The notes below the pieces were generated by a model. That model ran no database searches. It was not told where the DNA came from and saw only the letters and a program-made list of their open reading frames with translations. The position numbers and the translations under genes were made by a program. Shown one piece after another: positions 25,816 to 35,402 of a stretch of DNA of 64,000 bases. The stretch covers positions 1 to 64,000 of the forward strand of contig LNEG01000115.1 in the NCBI GenBank assembly GCA_001464865.1, in the 5' to 3' direction. The stretch is from Burkholderiales bacterium Ga0074133. GTDB taxonomy: Bacteria > Pseudomonadota > Gammaproteobacteria > Burkholderiales > Burkholderiaceae_C. Every line of letters begins with the position of its first letter. Within the stretch, counting starts at the first letter, position 1.

Positions 25816-28269
25816 ATGTTCCCACAAGACCCGTTTTCGGGTGCGCCGGACACCCCGGTGCCCCCTGCCGGTGGTGCGCCATCGGCCGCATCTCCCCTCC
25901 TGGCCCATCTCAACCCCGAGCAGCTTGCTGCCGTCACGCTGCCCACAGGCCACGCTCTGATCCTGGCAGGTGCGGGATCGGGCAAGACCCGCGTGCTAAC
26001 CACCCGCATTGCCTGGCTGCTGCAAAACGGCTACGCCACGCCCGGTGGCATCCTCGCGGTCACCTTCACCAACAAGGCCGCCAAGGAAATGGTCGCCCGC
26101 CTGTCGGCCATGCTGCCCGTGAACGTGCGCGGCATGTGGATCGGAACCTTCCACGGCCTGTGCAACCGCTTGCTGCGCGCGCACCACAAGGCGGCAGGGC
26201 TGCCGCAGTCGTTTCAGATCCTCGATACGCAGGACCAGCTCTCGGCCGTCAAGCGCCTGTGCAAGCAGCACAACGTGGACGACGAGCGCTTTCCGCCCAA
26301 ACAGCTGTCGTACTTCATTGCCAGCTGCAAGGAAGAGGGCATGCGCCCCGGCGATGTGCCCACCCACGACAGCGACAGCCGCAAGAAGGTCGAGATCTAC
26401 CAGCTGTACGAAGAGCAGTGTCAGCGCGAGGGCGTGGTGGACTTTGGCGAGCTGATGCTGCGCAGCTACGAGCTGCTGCGCGACAACGACCCCATCCGCG
26501 AGCACTACCAGCGCCGCTTTGCGCATATCCTGGTCGATGAGTTCCAGGACACCAACAAGCTGCAGTACGCCTGGCTCAAGCAGCTGGCGGGCAACGATGT
26601 GGGCGGCCGCTTTGAAGCACGTGGCAGCGTGATTGCGGTGGGGGATGACGACCAGAGCATCTACGCCTTTCGCGGTGCGCGCGTGGGCAACATGGCCGAC
26701 TTCGTGCGCGAGTTCGATGTGCAGCGCCAGATCAAGCTCGAGCAGAACTACCGCAGCTACAGCAATATTCTGGATTCAGCCAACGCGCTCATCAGCAACA
26801 ACAGCCGCCGCCTGGGCAAGAACCTGCGCACCACGCAGGGCGCTGGCGAGCCCGTGCGTGTGTATGAGGCCAGCACCGACCTGGCCGAGGCGCAGTGGAT
26901 GGTCGACGAGATCAGGCAGCTGGTGCGCAACGACGGCTTTGACCGCAAGGAAATCGCCGTGCTTTACCGCAGCAATGCGCAAAGCCGGGTGATCGAATCG
27001 GCGCTGTTCAATGCCAGCGTGCCCTACCGCGTGTACGGCGGCCTGCGGTTTTTCGAGCGCGCTGAAATCAAGCACGCGCTGGCCTACCTGCGCCTGCTGG
27101 AGAACCCGCAGGACGACACCAGCTTCATGCGGGTGGTCAACTTCCCGCCGCGTGGTATCGGTGCGCGCAGCATCGAGGTGCTGCAGGACGCCGCACGCGC
27201 AGCCGGTTGCTCGCTGCACGATGCGGTGAGCGCCGTGCCTGGCAAGGCCGGCACCAACTTCAAGGCCTTTGTGGCCATGATCGATGTGCTGCGCGAGCAG
27301 ACCGAGGGCCTGAACCTGCGCGGCATCATCGAGCAGATGCTCGAATCCAGCGGCCTCATCGAGCACTTCCGGCTCGAGAAGGAAGGCGCGGACCGCATTG
27401 AAAACCTGGAAGAACTCGTCAACGCCGCCGAGAGCTTTGTCACGCAAGAGGGCTTTGGCCGCGACGCTGTGGCCTTGCCGCTGGATGAGCATGGCACGCC
27501 GCTGACCCAGAGCGCTGTCAGCCAGGGGCTGGACCCCAACGCACCGCTGCTCGATGAAGCCCTCAAGGCCGCCGTCCCTGGCATTGTGGATGCCGACACT
27601 GGCGAAACCCTGTCGCCCCTGGCTGCCTTTTTGACCCATGCCGCGCTCGAAGCCGGCGACAACCAGGCCCAGGCCGGGCAAGACGCTGTACAGCTCATGA
27701 CCGTGCATGCCAGCAAGGGGCTCGAGTTTGACGCCGTATTCATCGGCGGCATGGAGGAGGGCCTGTTTCCGCACGAAAACTCCGCCAGCGACCGCGATGG
27801 TCTGGAAGAAGAGCGCCGCCTGATGTACGTGGCCATCACCCGCGCACGCAAGCGCCTGTACCTGAGCCATTCGCAAACCCGCATGCTGCATGGCCAGACG
27901 CGCTACAACATCAAGAGCCGTTTCTTTGACGAACTGCCCGAGGCGGCGCTCAAGTGGATTACTCCCAAGCAGCAGGGGTTCGGTTCATTTGCTCCTAATT
28001 CAGGAGCAACCAGTGCATATGGATCCAGCACTAGAGGCCAATTTGGCTTCAAAACCGAGACTTTTGCCAGCCCACCAGTGCCCGTGCAGAAGGCAGCTCC
28101 TGCGCACGGTTTGCGTGCGGGCATCAATGTGTTCCATACCAAGTTTGGCGAAGGCAAGGTGCTGGCGATAGAAGGCACCGGCGACGATGCGCGGGCGCAG
28201 GTCAACTTTCCGCGCCACGGCACCAAGTGGCTGGCGCTGAGCGTGGCCAAGCTGACGGTGGTGGACTGA
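25816..28269 (+). CDS. uvrD: UvrD/PcrA-type superfamily 1 DNA helicase
   Basis: An 817-residue 3'-5' DNA helicase for excision and mismatch repair and fork rescue. Motifs: I GAGSGKTRVLTTRI, Ia VTFTNKAAKEM, II LVDEFQDTN, III GDDDQSIYAFRGA, IV-V LMTVHASKGLEFDAVFIGG and VI VAITRARKRLYLS. The C-terminal domain (FHTKFGEGKVLAIEG) matches the RNA polymerase-interacting Tudor-like tail of PcrA/UvrD. Between the helicase core and this tail the gene carries an in-frame copy of the dispersed palindromic repeat, encoding about 24 residues of Ser/Gly/Thr-rich linker. Confidence 0.93.
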   Translation: MFPQDPFSGAPDTPVPPAGGAPSAASPLLAHLNPEQLAAVTLPTGHALILAGAGSGKTRVLTTRIAWLLQNGYATPGGILAVTFTNKAAKEMVARLSAMLPVNVRGMWIGTFHGLCNRLLRAHHKAAGLPQSFQILDTQDQLSAVKRLCKQHNVDDERFPPKQLSYFIASCKEEGMRPGDVPTHDSDSRKKVEIYQLYEEQCQREGVVDFGELMLRSYELLRDNDPIREHYQRRFAHILVDEFQDTNKLQYAWLKQLAGNDVGGRFEARGSVIAVGDDDQSIYAFRGARVGNMADFVREFDVQRQIKLEQNYRSYSNILDSANALISNNSRRLGKNLRTTQGAGEPVRVYEASTDLAEAQWMVDEIRQLVRNDGFDRKEIAVLYRSNAQSRVIESALFNASVPYRVYGGLRFFERAEIKHALAYLRLLENPQDDTSFMRVVNFPPRGIGARSIEVLQDAARAAGCSLHDAVSAVPGKAGTNFKAFVAMIDVLREQTEGLNLRGIIEQMLESSGLIEHFRLEKEGADRIENLEELVNAAESFVTQEGFGRDAVALPLDEHGTPLTQSAVSQGLDPNAPLLDEALKAAVPGIVDADTGETLSPLAAFLTHAALEAGDNQAQAGQDAVQLMTVHASKGLEFDAVFIGGMEEGLFPHENSASDRDGLEEERRLMYVAITRARKRLYLSHSQTRMLHGQTRYNIKSRFFDELPEAALKWITPKQQGFGSFAPNSGATSAYGSSTRGQFGFKTETFASPPVPVQKAAPAHGLRAGINVFHTKFGEGKVLAIEGTGDDARAQVNFPRHGTKWLALSVAKLTVVD
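27990..28060 (+). repeat. Palindromic repeat absorbed into the UvrD-type reading frame
   Basis: The stretch contains GCTCCTAATTCAGGAGC, a perfect hairpin, followed by GCACTAGAGGCCAATTTGGC, the arrangement seen in the intergenic repeats at 7468 and 43424. It lies wholly inside the coding sequence, keeps the frame open, and encodes a flexible linker. A/T content rises locally, unlike the flanking codons. Confidence 0.65.
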
Positions 28270-28403
28270 GCAGGGCCTCCCACCGCAGGCGGCGCTTCGC
28301 CCCGCGGGGCGCCGTGTCATCAATCCGACGCAAAAGCTTCACGTTGGCGTCACGGGCGGTTCCTACGCTGCACAGGTTTAACGACCACAACACAGGAATC
28401 CCC

Positions 28404-30629
28404 ATGACCCAGCGTATCGACACGGCCGTGCAGGCCATCGACTTCAACAACGAAAACGCCAACACGTCCGCCAACCCCACGTTCGATGCAGTTCTGGGCG
28501 CGCGCCTGTCGCGCCGCCGGTTGCTGCGGGGCGGGGTGGGATCGGTGGGTACGGCCGTGCTGGCGGGCTTTGGCGTAACGGCCTGCGGCGGTAGTGATGA
28601 CCCCGCGGTGACTCCACCCCCGGCAGGTCCGAAGCTGCTCGGGTTTGGCGCTGTCCCCAAGAGCCTGGCCGACACGGTGCTGGTGCCCGCGGGCTACACC
28701 GCCAGCGTGCTGTTTGCGCTGGGTGATCCGATGGCTGCAGGCGTGGCCGCTTACAAAAACGACGGTACGGACGCCGACTTTGACAAGCGCGCCGGTGACC
28801 ACCACGACGGCATGGAGTGGTTTGGCCTGGGTGCCGACGGAAAGCGCAACGACAACGCCACCGAGCGCGGCCTGCTGGCCATCAACCACGAGGCGACCAC
28901 CGATGAAAAACTGTCGTCGTTCTTCCTGCACGCCAATGGCGGCACCAGCACGCTGCCCCGTCCCGCCGCGGAAGTGGACAAGGAAACCGACATCCACGGC
29001 ATTGCCGTGATCGAAGTCGCCAAGTCGGGTGGCAAGTGGGCCTATGTACCCAGCTCGGCGCAGAACTTCCGTCTGACCTCGCTGACACCCATCGAGATTG
29101 CCGGCCCGGCCCGTGGCAATGCACAGCTCGTCACCAAGTTCTCGCCCACCGGCGTCATGACGCGCGGCACCCTGAACAACTGCGGCACCGGCAAGACCCC
29201 TTGGGGCACCTTCCTCACCGGCGAAGAAAACTGGTTTGGCTACTTCACCCGCAGTGCCACCGACAACACCGCCCGCGGCAACGACAAGAGCGTCACTGCG
29301 CTCAATCGCTATGGCCGGGCCCAGGGCGCCGCATCGCGCCACGGGTGGGAAACCGGCGGCACGGCAGACAAGTACCAGCGCTGGAACAACAGCAAGACCG
29401 GTACTTCGGCCGACGGCAGCGACGACTACCGCAACGAGATGAACGGCATGGGCTACATCGTCGAGATCGACGCCTACGACAAGACCCGCATGGCCAAAAA
29501 GCGCACGGGCCTGGGCCGTTTTGCGCACGAAAGCGCAGCCTTCGGCAAGGTCGAGGCGGGCAAGCCGTTGAGCGTGTACATGGGCGACGACTCTCGCGGC
29601 GAGTACATCTACAAGTTCGTGTCCACCGCGACGTGGAATGCGGCAGACGCCAATGCGAACGACCGCATGGCTATCGGCGACAAGTACCTGGACAGCGGCA
29701 AGCTGTACGTGGCCAAGTTCAATGCCGACGGCACGGGTACCTGGGTGGAGCTGAGCACCACCAACACCGCGATTGCCAGCTACGCCAGCTACAAGTTCGC
29801 AGACGCGGCCGACATCTGCATCAACACCCGCCTGGCCGCTGATGCCGTGGGCGCTACCAAGATGGACCGCCCCGAGTGGAACGCCGTGAACCCCGCCAAC
29901 GGCGAGATCTACTTCACGCTCACCAACAACAGCAACCGCGCCGTGAACCCCACCGGCAGCCAGTACCTGCCCGATGCGGCCAATCCGCGCGCCTACACTG
30001 ACATGAAGGGTACCAGCGCCCAGAACGGCAACCCCAACGGCCACCTGGTGCGCATGAAGGAAGACGCTGCAGTGGGCAGCTTCACCTGGGATGTGTACCT
30101 GTTCGGCGCCGAGGCCGGTGCCGACAAGGCCATGGTCAACATTTCGGCGCTGACGGCCGACCAGGATTTCTCCAGCCCCGACGGCCTGGTGTTCAGCAAG
30201 TCCACAGGTATCTGCTGGATCCAGACAGACGACGGTGCCTACACCGACGTGACCAACTGCATGATGCTGGCCGCGGTACCTGGCCAGGTGGGCGATGGTG
30301 CGAAGAAAACCCTGACCTACACCAAGACTGACGGCAGCAAGATGGACGTGGTCACGCCTGTGGGCAAGGCCGCAACCGACAGCACGCTCAAGCGCTTTCT
30401 GGTCGGTCCCAAGGGCAGCGAGATCACCGGTCTGGCCGAAACACCCGACGGCAAGGCCATCTTCGTGAACATCCAGCACCCCGGTGAAGCCACTGCCATG
30501 GCCAGTGTGGGCGACGCCACCAAGTACCAGAGCCAGTGGCCTGCCAACGCCGGCTATGGTGCCGGCCTGCGGCCGCGCTCGGCCACCATCGTGATCACCA
30601 AGAACGATGGCGGTGTGATCGGCACCTGA
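28404..30629 (+). CDS. phoX: PhoX-family alkaline phosphatase (DUF839)
   Basis: A 741-residue exported phosphatase of the PhoX type, which in known members needs calcium and iron and releases phosphate from organic esters under starvation. A Tat signal lies about 37 residues in (LSRRRLLRGGVG), and the hydrophobic stretch ends in VTACGG, a possible lipobox at Cys61, so it may be a Tat lipoprotein. Conserved blocks include DHHDGMEWFGLG, GLLAINHEATT, CGTGKTPWGTFLTGEENW and FSSPDGLVFSKSTGICWIQT. One TGTCAT half-site lies at 28315, too weak to call a Pho box. The gene starts 134 bp after the UvrD-type gene. Confidence 0.9.
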   Translation: MTQRIDTAVQAIDFNNENANTSANPTFDAVLGARLSRRRLLRGGVGSVGTAVLAGFGVTACGGSDDPAVTPPPAGPKLLGFGAVPKSLADTVLVPAGYTASVLFALGDPMAAGVAAYKNDGTDADFDKRAGDHHDGMEWFGLGADGKRNDNATERGLLAINHEATTDEKLSSFFLHANGGTSTLPRPAAEVDKETDIHGIAVIEVAKSGGKWAYVPSSAQNFRLTSLTPIEIAGPARGNAQLVTKFSPTGVMTRGTLNNCGTGKTPWGTFLTGEENWFGYFTRSATDNTARGNDKSVTALNRYGRAQGAASRHGWETGGTADKYQRWNNSKTGTSADGSDDYRNEMNGMGYIVEIDAYDKTRMAKKRTGLGRFAHESAAFGKVEAGKPLSVYMGDDSRGEYIYKFVSTATWNAADANANDRMAIGDKYLDSGKLYVAKFNADGTGTWVELSTTNTAIASYASYKFADAADICINTRLAADAVGATKMDRPEWNAVNPANGEIYFTLTNNSNRAVNPTGSQYLPDAANPRAYTDMKGTSAQNGNPNGHLVRMKEDAAVGSFTWDVYLFGAEAGADKAMVNISALTADQDFSSPDGLVFSKSTGICWIQTDDGAYTDVTNCMMLAAVPGQVGDGAKKTLTYTKTDGSKMDVVTPVGKAATDSTLKRFLVGPKGSEITGLAETPDGKAIFVNIQHPGEATAMASVGDATKYQSQWPANAGYGAGLRPRSATIVITKNDGGVIGT

Positions 30630-30724
30630 CCCGCGCCACGCCGTGGAGATGCCGGGGCCGCAAGCTCCGGATACATGCCGCCCCCGCTGCCTTCACGGCG
30701 GCCGGGCGGTTTTTTGTGGCCTGC

Positions 30725-31480
30725 TCAGTCGCGGTAGCCCGGAGGGTTGGGCGAGTAGGCCGGGGCGAGCGCGCCGCCTCCATCCTTGCTGCCTTTGCGC
30801 CCCGCGATCTGCCAGGCAGTGCGCTGCCCGATCAGCGATGCCAGGAACTCCAGTTCCTCGTCGGTGTGGTTGACGGCCCCGGCAGGCGACAGCAGAGTGC
30901 CGTTGCGCGGCGTGCGCTCGGCCCAGAATGCCTGGTGGTAACTGGCCACGCTGGTGCGGCGCTCGGTACCAGCAGTGATATCCACCGTGCCGTAGCAGTT
31001 GCACAGATAGCCTCGGTGATCCTCGTCGGCCATGACTTCGGCGTACACACCGGTGCCGCGGATGCCTGCCGTAGCCGTGGGCAGCACGATCTTGCGGTCG
31101 GCACCGCGGCCCCATACGCTGGCTGCCGCGCCGCTGAGAAGGCGAAGCACCTTCACTGCAGTTGGCGTGTCGCCCTCCAGCGCCAGTTGGGTGTTCTGAC
31201 GCACCATCAGTGCAGTGTCTCCCACTGTGAACACCACCATGCTGCCTGGGCCGGTGCTGATCTGGTCGCCAGCTGCCAGCGTGGCATCGGTGCCAATCCG
31301 CTGGGCGTTGCGGTACACGTCGCCGCGCAGCTCGACGATACCGCTGCGCGGTTGCTGTGCCAGCGCGCCAGTGCCCGCGCCGCACGCAGCCCAGAGCGCT
31401 GCGCCCTGCAGCAGGCTGCGGCGCTGGTACCAGCGCAGTTCGTCGTCAGTTCGTGCCGGGGGGCGGGGATGATGCGTCAT
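30725..31480 (-). CDS. Exported FecR-domain protein
   Basis: A 251-residue protein. An N-terminal twin-arginine-like export signal (YQRRSLLQGAALWAACG) is followed by a FecR-type domain: GIVELRGDVYRNAQRIGTDA, GDQISTGPGSMVVFTVGD, MVRQNTQLALEG and TAGIRGTGVY. The domain is known from periplasmic signalling proteins, but no ECF sigma factor or TonB receptor gene is nearby. The ATG at 31480 overlaps the 3' end of the BPSS1780 gene by 35 bp, so the two are likely coupled. A further upstream start is possible. Confidence 0.75.
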   Translation of the reverse strand: MTHHPRPPARTDDELRWYQRRSLLQGAALWAACGAGTGALAQQPRSGIVELRGDVYRNAQRIGTDATLAAGDQISTGPGSMVVFTVGDTALMVRQNTQLALEGDTPTAVKVLRLLSGAAASVWGRGADRKIVLPTATAGIRGTGVYAEVMADEDHRGYLCNCYGTVDITAGTERRTSVASYHQAFWAERTPRNGTLLSPAGAVNHTDEELEFLASLIGQRTAWQIAGRKGSKDGGGALAPAYSPNPPGYRD

Positions 31481-32291
31481 CGTGCGATACCTCTGCGGGT
31501 TCGTCCGGTGTGGCGGCGGGGGCGTCAAAGCAGTCGCGGAACGTGAAGACCACCGACGTGAAGAACATCGCAGCCAGCATCAGCGCAGCCCCCACCATGA
31601 TGCCGCCGGCCGCGTTGGGGCCCAGCCCGGCCAGCGTGAGAAAGGTGGACACCAGCGCCACCGCCACGCCGCCCACCAGAAAAACGCCGAGCCAGCCCAG
31701 TCCGTACACCGTGAAGGCGCCCAGGTTGCGCCCGCAGGCCACGATGCTGAAGAACAGCGCCTTGACGGGGGGCACGCCGTGCCAGTGCACCAGGCCTGGC
31801 GCATGCCAGAAAAGCAGAGACAGCGGCAGGTACAGCGCCATGGCCAGGTACATCGCGCGCTGGAAGGCCGGGTCCTCCGCAATTTCCTTGGTCAGCGGTG
31901 CACCGGCCAGGTACACCTGCGCGAACTGCCCGCCATCGAGCAATGCGGACAGGCCCATCACTGCGAGAAAGCCGACCGCGTACAGCGCGCCCAGTACCAG
32001 CATGTCGTGCAGCCGCTGCTTGCCGGTGCGAAAAGCCACCAGCAGCACGGCGGGCGTGGGGAAGCGGCCTTGCGTGGCCTCGGCGGCCGCCACCATCATT
32101 GCCAAAGTGGCTGAGGGCAGCAGCGCCAGCGCGATGGCAGGCCCCACCAGCGGAATCATGGTGGCCAGCGACATCGCGGCCATGGTCATGAAGAACATCG
32201 CCGCCAGCGCCAGCGGCTGCCGCCAGAACGCCCGGATGCCTAGCTTGACCCAGGCCAGGCCGGTGCGTGCGGGGACGATTTGGAGTTTCAT
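31446..32291 (-). CDS. BPSS1780-family membrane protein
   Basis: A 281-residue inner-membrane protein with six or seven hydrophobic segments. Its N-terminus, MKLQIVPARTGLAWVKLGIR, and the following FWRQPLALAAMFFMT are typical of the BPSS1780 family found in Burkholderiales. The C-terminal tail is polar and rich in Asp, Ser and Pro. No function is established for the family. ATG 32291 was chosen because the long upstream open stretch has shadow-like composition. It lies downstream of thrB on the same strand and overlaps the FecR-domain gene. Confidence 0.82.
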   Translation of the reverse strand: MKLQIVPARTGLAWVKLGIRAFWRQPLALAAMFFMTMAAMSLATMIPLVGPAIALALLPSATLAMMVAAAEATQGRFPTPAVLLVAFRTGKQRLHDMLVLGALYAVGFLAVMGLSALLDGGQFAQVYLAGAPLTKEIAEDPAFQRAMYLAMALYLPLSLLFWHAPGLVHWHGVPPVKALFFSIVACGRNLGAFTVYGLGWLGVFLVGGVAVALVSTFLTLAGLGPNAAGGIMVGAALMLAAMFFTSVVFTFRDCFDAPAATPDEPAEVSHDDASSPPPGTN

Positions 32292-32525
32292 TGAATGCGA
32301 TCGAAGAAAGAAGCGGGTTGCGGTGTGCGTGTGGCATGGCTCCGAATGGCGCGGTCTTCGCCGCCGCACCCGGCGCAATACCCGGGAATTTACCCCAGCG
32401 CCCTCAACCGTCCCGCAAAAGGGAAAAGCCGTGTGGCCACAAGTCCCCGGTATTGCATGCGCCCGCGGGGGCGATGGCTGTGCCACGCGGCCCCCCGCCA
32501 TCTGCGGCCCGTCTGGGCGCGAGCC

Positions 32526-33479
32526 TCAGCCCGCGTGCACCGGCTGCGCAATGCGTCCCTGCAGCACGCGCTCGAAATGCGTGGGGTCGTGCGGCTTGAG
32601 CATCGATGCCTCGCGCGGCAGGTAAAAGTCCCAAAGGCGCGAGATCCAGAAGCGCAGGGCGCCTGCGCGCAGCATGGCGGGCAGCAGCTCGCGCTCGGCG
32701 GCAGTCAGCGGGCGCACGGCCTGGTAGGCGTGCAGCATCTGAGTGGCGCGTTCGGCGTCGTGGCGGCCGGTGGGCAGGTCGATGCACCAGTCGTTCAGGC
32801 ACACGGCCAGGTCGAACAGGAAGGTGTCCACGCCCGCAAAGTAAAAGTCAAAGAAGCCGGTCAGCTCCTCGCCCTCGAACATCACGTTGTCCCGGAACAG
32901 GTCGGCATGCACCGGCCCGCGGGGCAGGGCCGCGTAGGCGGCGCTGGCCGCCACATGGTTCTGGTAGGCCAGCTCGCTGCGCAGCAGGGCGGCCTGCGAG
33001 GGGCCGATGTGGGGCAGCACGACCGGCACGGTCTCGTTCCACCAGGGCAGGCCGCGCAGGTTGGGCTGGCGGCGTTCAAAGTCGCGCCCGGCCAGGTGCA
33101 TGCGCGCCAGCATGCCGCCCACGGCGGCACAGTGAGCCGCCTGCGGGGCGAGCTGGCTTTTGCCGCGCAGCTTGTTGACCACGGCGGCGGGTTTGCCGCC
33201 CACGAAGTGCAGGATGTCGCCACTGGCGTCGGCACGCGGGTCGGGCACCGGGATGCCGCCATAGGCCAGGTGCTTCATCAGGTGCAGGTAAAACGGCAGC
33301 TGTTCGGCCGTGAGGCGCTCGAACAGCGTCAGCACGAATTCGCCCTGCTCGCTGGTGAGAAAATAGTTGGTGTTCTCGATGCCGCCCTCGATGCCGCGCA
33401 GCGCCACCAGTTCGCCCAGTTGCAAACGGCGCAGCAGTTCGCGCGCTTCTTCGTTGGAGACTTCGGTAAAGACGGCCAT
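32526..33479 (-). CDS. thrB: Homoserine kinase (type II, APH-like fold)
   Basis: A 317-residue kinase that phosphorylates homoserine in threonine synthesis. It belongs to the aminoglycoside-phosphotransferase-like type used by Pseudomonas and Burkholderiales, unlike GHMP-type ThrB of E. coli. Evidence is [20 protein letters not shown] at the N-terminus, [14 protein letters not shown], the catalytic loop [13 protein letters not shown] and the metal-binding GFFDFYFAG. It lies in a minus-strand run after the serine hydrolase and DUF2782 genes, opposite polA. Confidence 0.93.
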   Translation of the reverse strand: MAVFTEVSNEEARELLRRLQLGELVALRGIEGGIENTNYFLTSEQGEFVLTLFERLTAEQLPFYLHLMKHLAYGGIPVPDPRADASGDILHFVGGKPAAVVNKLRGKSQLAPQAAHCAAVGGMLARMHLAGRDFERRQPNLRGLPWWNETVPVVLPHIGPSQAALLRSELAYQNHVAASAAYAALPRGPVHADLFRDNVMFEGEELTGFFDFYFAGVDTFLFDLAVCLNDWCIDLPTGRHDAERATQMLHAYQAVRPLTAAERELLPAMLRAGALRFWISRLWDFYLPREASMLKPHDPTHFERVLQGRIAQPVHAG

Positions 33480-33595
33480 CGCTTACGGAAACGTGAAATG
33501 AAAGAAAGGCTGGGCAGAGGAGCCGGAGAACTGCAGGTCGCCTGCATGCGGCTTTGCCGCAGGGGCACCGTTCGGGTGCGTCAGTGCGCTGCCAG

Positions 33596-33958
33596 TCAGA
33601 ACTTGAGCACGTTCCAGACGCGGGGGGCGGTGCTGGTTTCTGCACCGCTGTTGGCGCCGGCGCGGCTACGGGCCCCATCGGGCGACTGCACCTCGTAGCT
33701 GGGCATGTTGCCAGCCTTGGGTTGCACCGAGATGCTTTGCGTCTGGCCACCCACGCGCACCTCGTCCACACGGCTGCCGGCGTCTTCTACCTGGATGCGC
33801 TGCGTGCGCTGGTTCAGGCGGCCAGGTTCCTGCTGCTCACTGGTGGACAGCTGTTCGCGACCGCTGCTAGCGCCCTGGGGGGCATTTGGGGCATTGGTCT
33901 GGGCAAGGGCAGGGGCGCTGGCCAGTGCCAGCAGCAAAAGGGTGTGAGCGGCGCGCAT
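33596..33958 (-). CDS. DUF2782-like small secreted protein
   Basis: A 120-residue protein with a Sec signal peptide (MRAAHTLLLLALASAPALAQ). The mature part is polar; near the end the stretch DEVRVGGQTQSISVQPKAG followed by PSYEV resembles DUF2782 proteins, which are often encoded next to polA or thrB in beta- and gammaproteobacteria. No function is known. The ATG at 33958 places the signal peptide correctly. It is 116 bp upstream of thrB and 60 bp downstream of the serine hydrolase gene. Confidence 0.72.
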   Translation of the reverse strand: MRAAHTLLLLALASAPALAQTNAPNAPQGASSGREQLSTSEQQEPGRLNQRTQRIQVEDAGSRVDEVRVGGQTQSISVQPKAGNMPSYEVQSPDGARSRAGANSGAETSTAPRVWNVLKF

Positions 33959-34018
33959 GGGGGCGATTGTAGGCGGCGCGCCCGACAGGGTCGGGCTGCC
34001 CGCCAACGCAGCCGGGGC

Positions 34019-35230
34019 CTACTTGCCCTGCGTGGCCTCGTCGTCTAGGGCCTTTTGCACGGCCTTGTAGAAGACCTCGCGCGCCTGGCTGGTCTTCGGG
34101 TCGCTTGCGCCACCAGCCCAGTTGGCGTTGGAGGCAATCACCAGCTTGCGCGCCGGGTCGATGAAGATGCCCTGGCCGAAGATGCCGCGCGCTGCAAAGC
34201 TGCCGTCGTCATAGGTCCACCACTGGTAGCCGTATCCGCGGCCCGGCAGGCCGATGTCTGCCCGCTTGCTGGTGGCCTGCTGCAGCCAGCCTTCGGGCAC
34301 GGTGCGCTTGCCGCCCGCCACGGCACTGTCCAGGATGAACATCCCGAAGCGGGCGTAGTCGCGCGTGGCCGCCTGTATGCAGCAGCCGCTGATCTCCTGG
34401 CCCGTCTTGTTCAGAATCCACGTGGTCTGCTGCTCCATGCCGGCGGGTTTCCAGATTTTTTCTTCCAGGTACTGCGACAGCGGCTTGCCCGTGGCCTGGC
34501 TCAGCAGGATGCCCACCAGGTTGGTCTCGCCCGTGCTGTACAGCCAGCGCTCACCGGCGGGCGCCTCGCGCGGCAGCTTGCGCAGGTAGCTCACCAGCGC
34601 ATCCACGCCGGGTTCTTCGGGCTTGTGGTTGTTGAACCGGGCTACGTCCGAGTTCGGATCGCTGTAGTTTTCGTTCCAGCGCACTCCGGATGTCATGGTG
34701 AGCAACTGGCGCACGCTCACGTCGTCATACGCCGAGCCCTTCATCTGCGGGATATAGGTGCTGACCTTGTCGTCCATGCTCTTGATGAACCCGTCTTCAA
34801 TGGCCGCGCCCACCAGGGTCGATGTGAACGACTTGGCCACGGAAAAGCTGGTCCACCGCCCGTCGGCGTCAAAGTCCAGGCCGTAGCGCTCCAGACGCAG
34901 CTTGCCGTCGTGCACGATCAGCAGCGCGCTGCTGCGCTGGTCGGCCATGTAGGCGTCGATGTCGGGCAGGGTCTTGATCGGAGTGCCCGCGGGCAGGGGG
35001 CGCGGTGTGCTGCTGGCCTCCACCACACGCCACTTGGCCAGCAGCGATATGCGGTCGAGCGCGCGAAAGGCCGCGTCGCGCTGCGGCACGTCCCAGAACA
35101 ACAGGTCGCGGTTGGTCGGTACGGTCTTCAGCAAACCACGCGTTTCCTTGTCCAGACTGAACCAGCCCAAGGTGCCAGCTGCGGCCAGCGCCAGCAACGT
35201 ACCCAGTGCAATTTTCGGTATGGTTTTCAA
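34019..35230 (-). CDS. Serine hydrolase of the class C beta-lactamase family
   Basis: A 403-residue exported hydrolase. The predicted start is TTG at 35230, preceded by GGAG at a suitable distance, giving MKTIPKIALGTLLALAAAG as signal or membrane anchor. The catalytic motif S-x-x-K is in SFSVAKSFTSTL, the tyrosine motif in LYSTGETN, and the segment before the C-terminus (GYGYQWWTYDDG, FGQGIFIDP) is typical of esterase-like members such as 6-aminohexanoate-dimer hydrolase. True beta-lactamase activity is not implied. A longer ORF exists upstream but overlaps polA's 5' end and lacks a signal. Confidence 0.85.
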   Translation of the reverse strand: MKTIPKIALGTLLALAAAGTLGWFSLDKETRGLLKTVPTNRDLLFWDVPQRDAAFRALDRISLLAKWRVVEASSTPRPLPAGTPIKTLPDIDAYMADQRSSALLIVHDGKLRLERYGLDFDADGRWTSFSVAKSFTSTLVGAAIEDGFIKSMDDKVSTYIPQMKGSAYDDVSVRQLLTMTSGVRWNENYSDPNSDVARFNNHKPEEPGVDALVSYLRKLPREAPAGERWLYSTGETNLVGILLSQATGKPLSQYLEEKIWKPAGMEQQTTWILNKTGQEISGCCIQAATRDYARFGMFILDSAVAGGKRTVPEGWLQQATSKRADIGLPGRGYGYQWWTYDDGSFAARGIFGQGIFIDPARKLVIASNANWAGGASDPKTSQAREVFYKAVQKALDDEATQGK

Positions 35231-35402
35231 TGTGTCACTCCATCGGCAAAGCAAAGCAGGCAGCGATTGAACTCCAATGCGGTGCGTGAGGCGCAGCGGG
35301 CAAACCCGGGATGCGTGTCCGGGCCGCAGACAAGGGCGCCAGGTTGGCAGTGGCGCCAGGCCGGCCGGCATGAAGGCTTTGGTCTCTGTGCACAATCCGT
35401 GC

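Noticed and set aside
28350..30479. 709-codon open frame antisense to the PhoX gene
   Set aside because: It is a mirror of a GC-rich coding gene; its translation is rich in Gly, Val, His and Ala with no motif, while the plus-strand frame has clear PhoX blocks.
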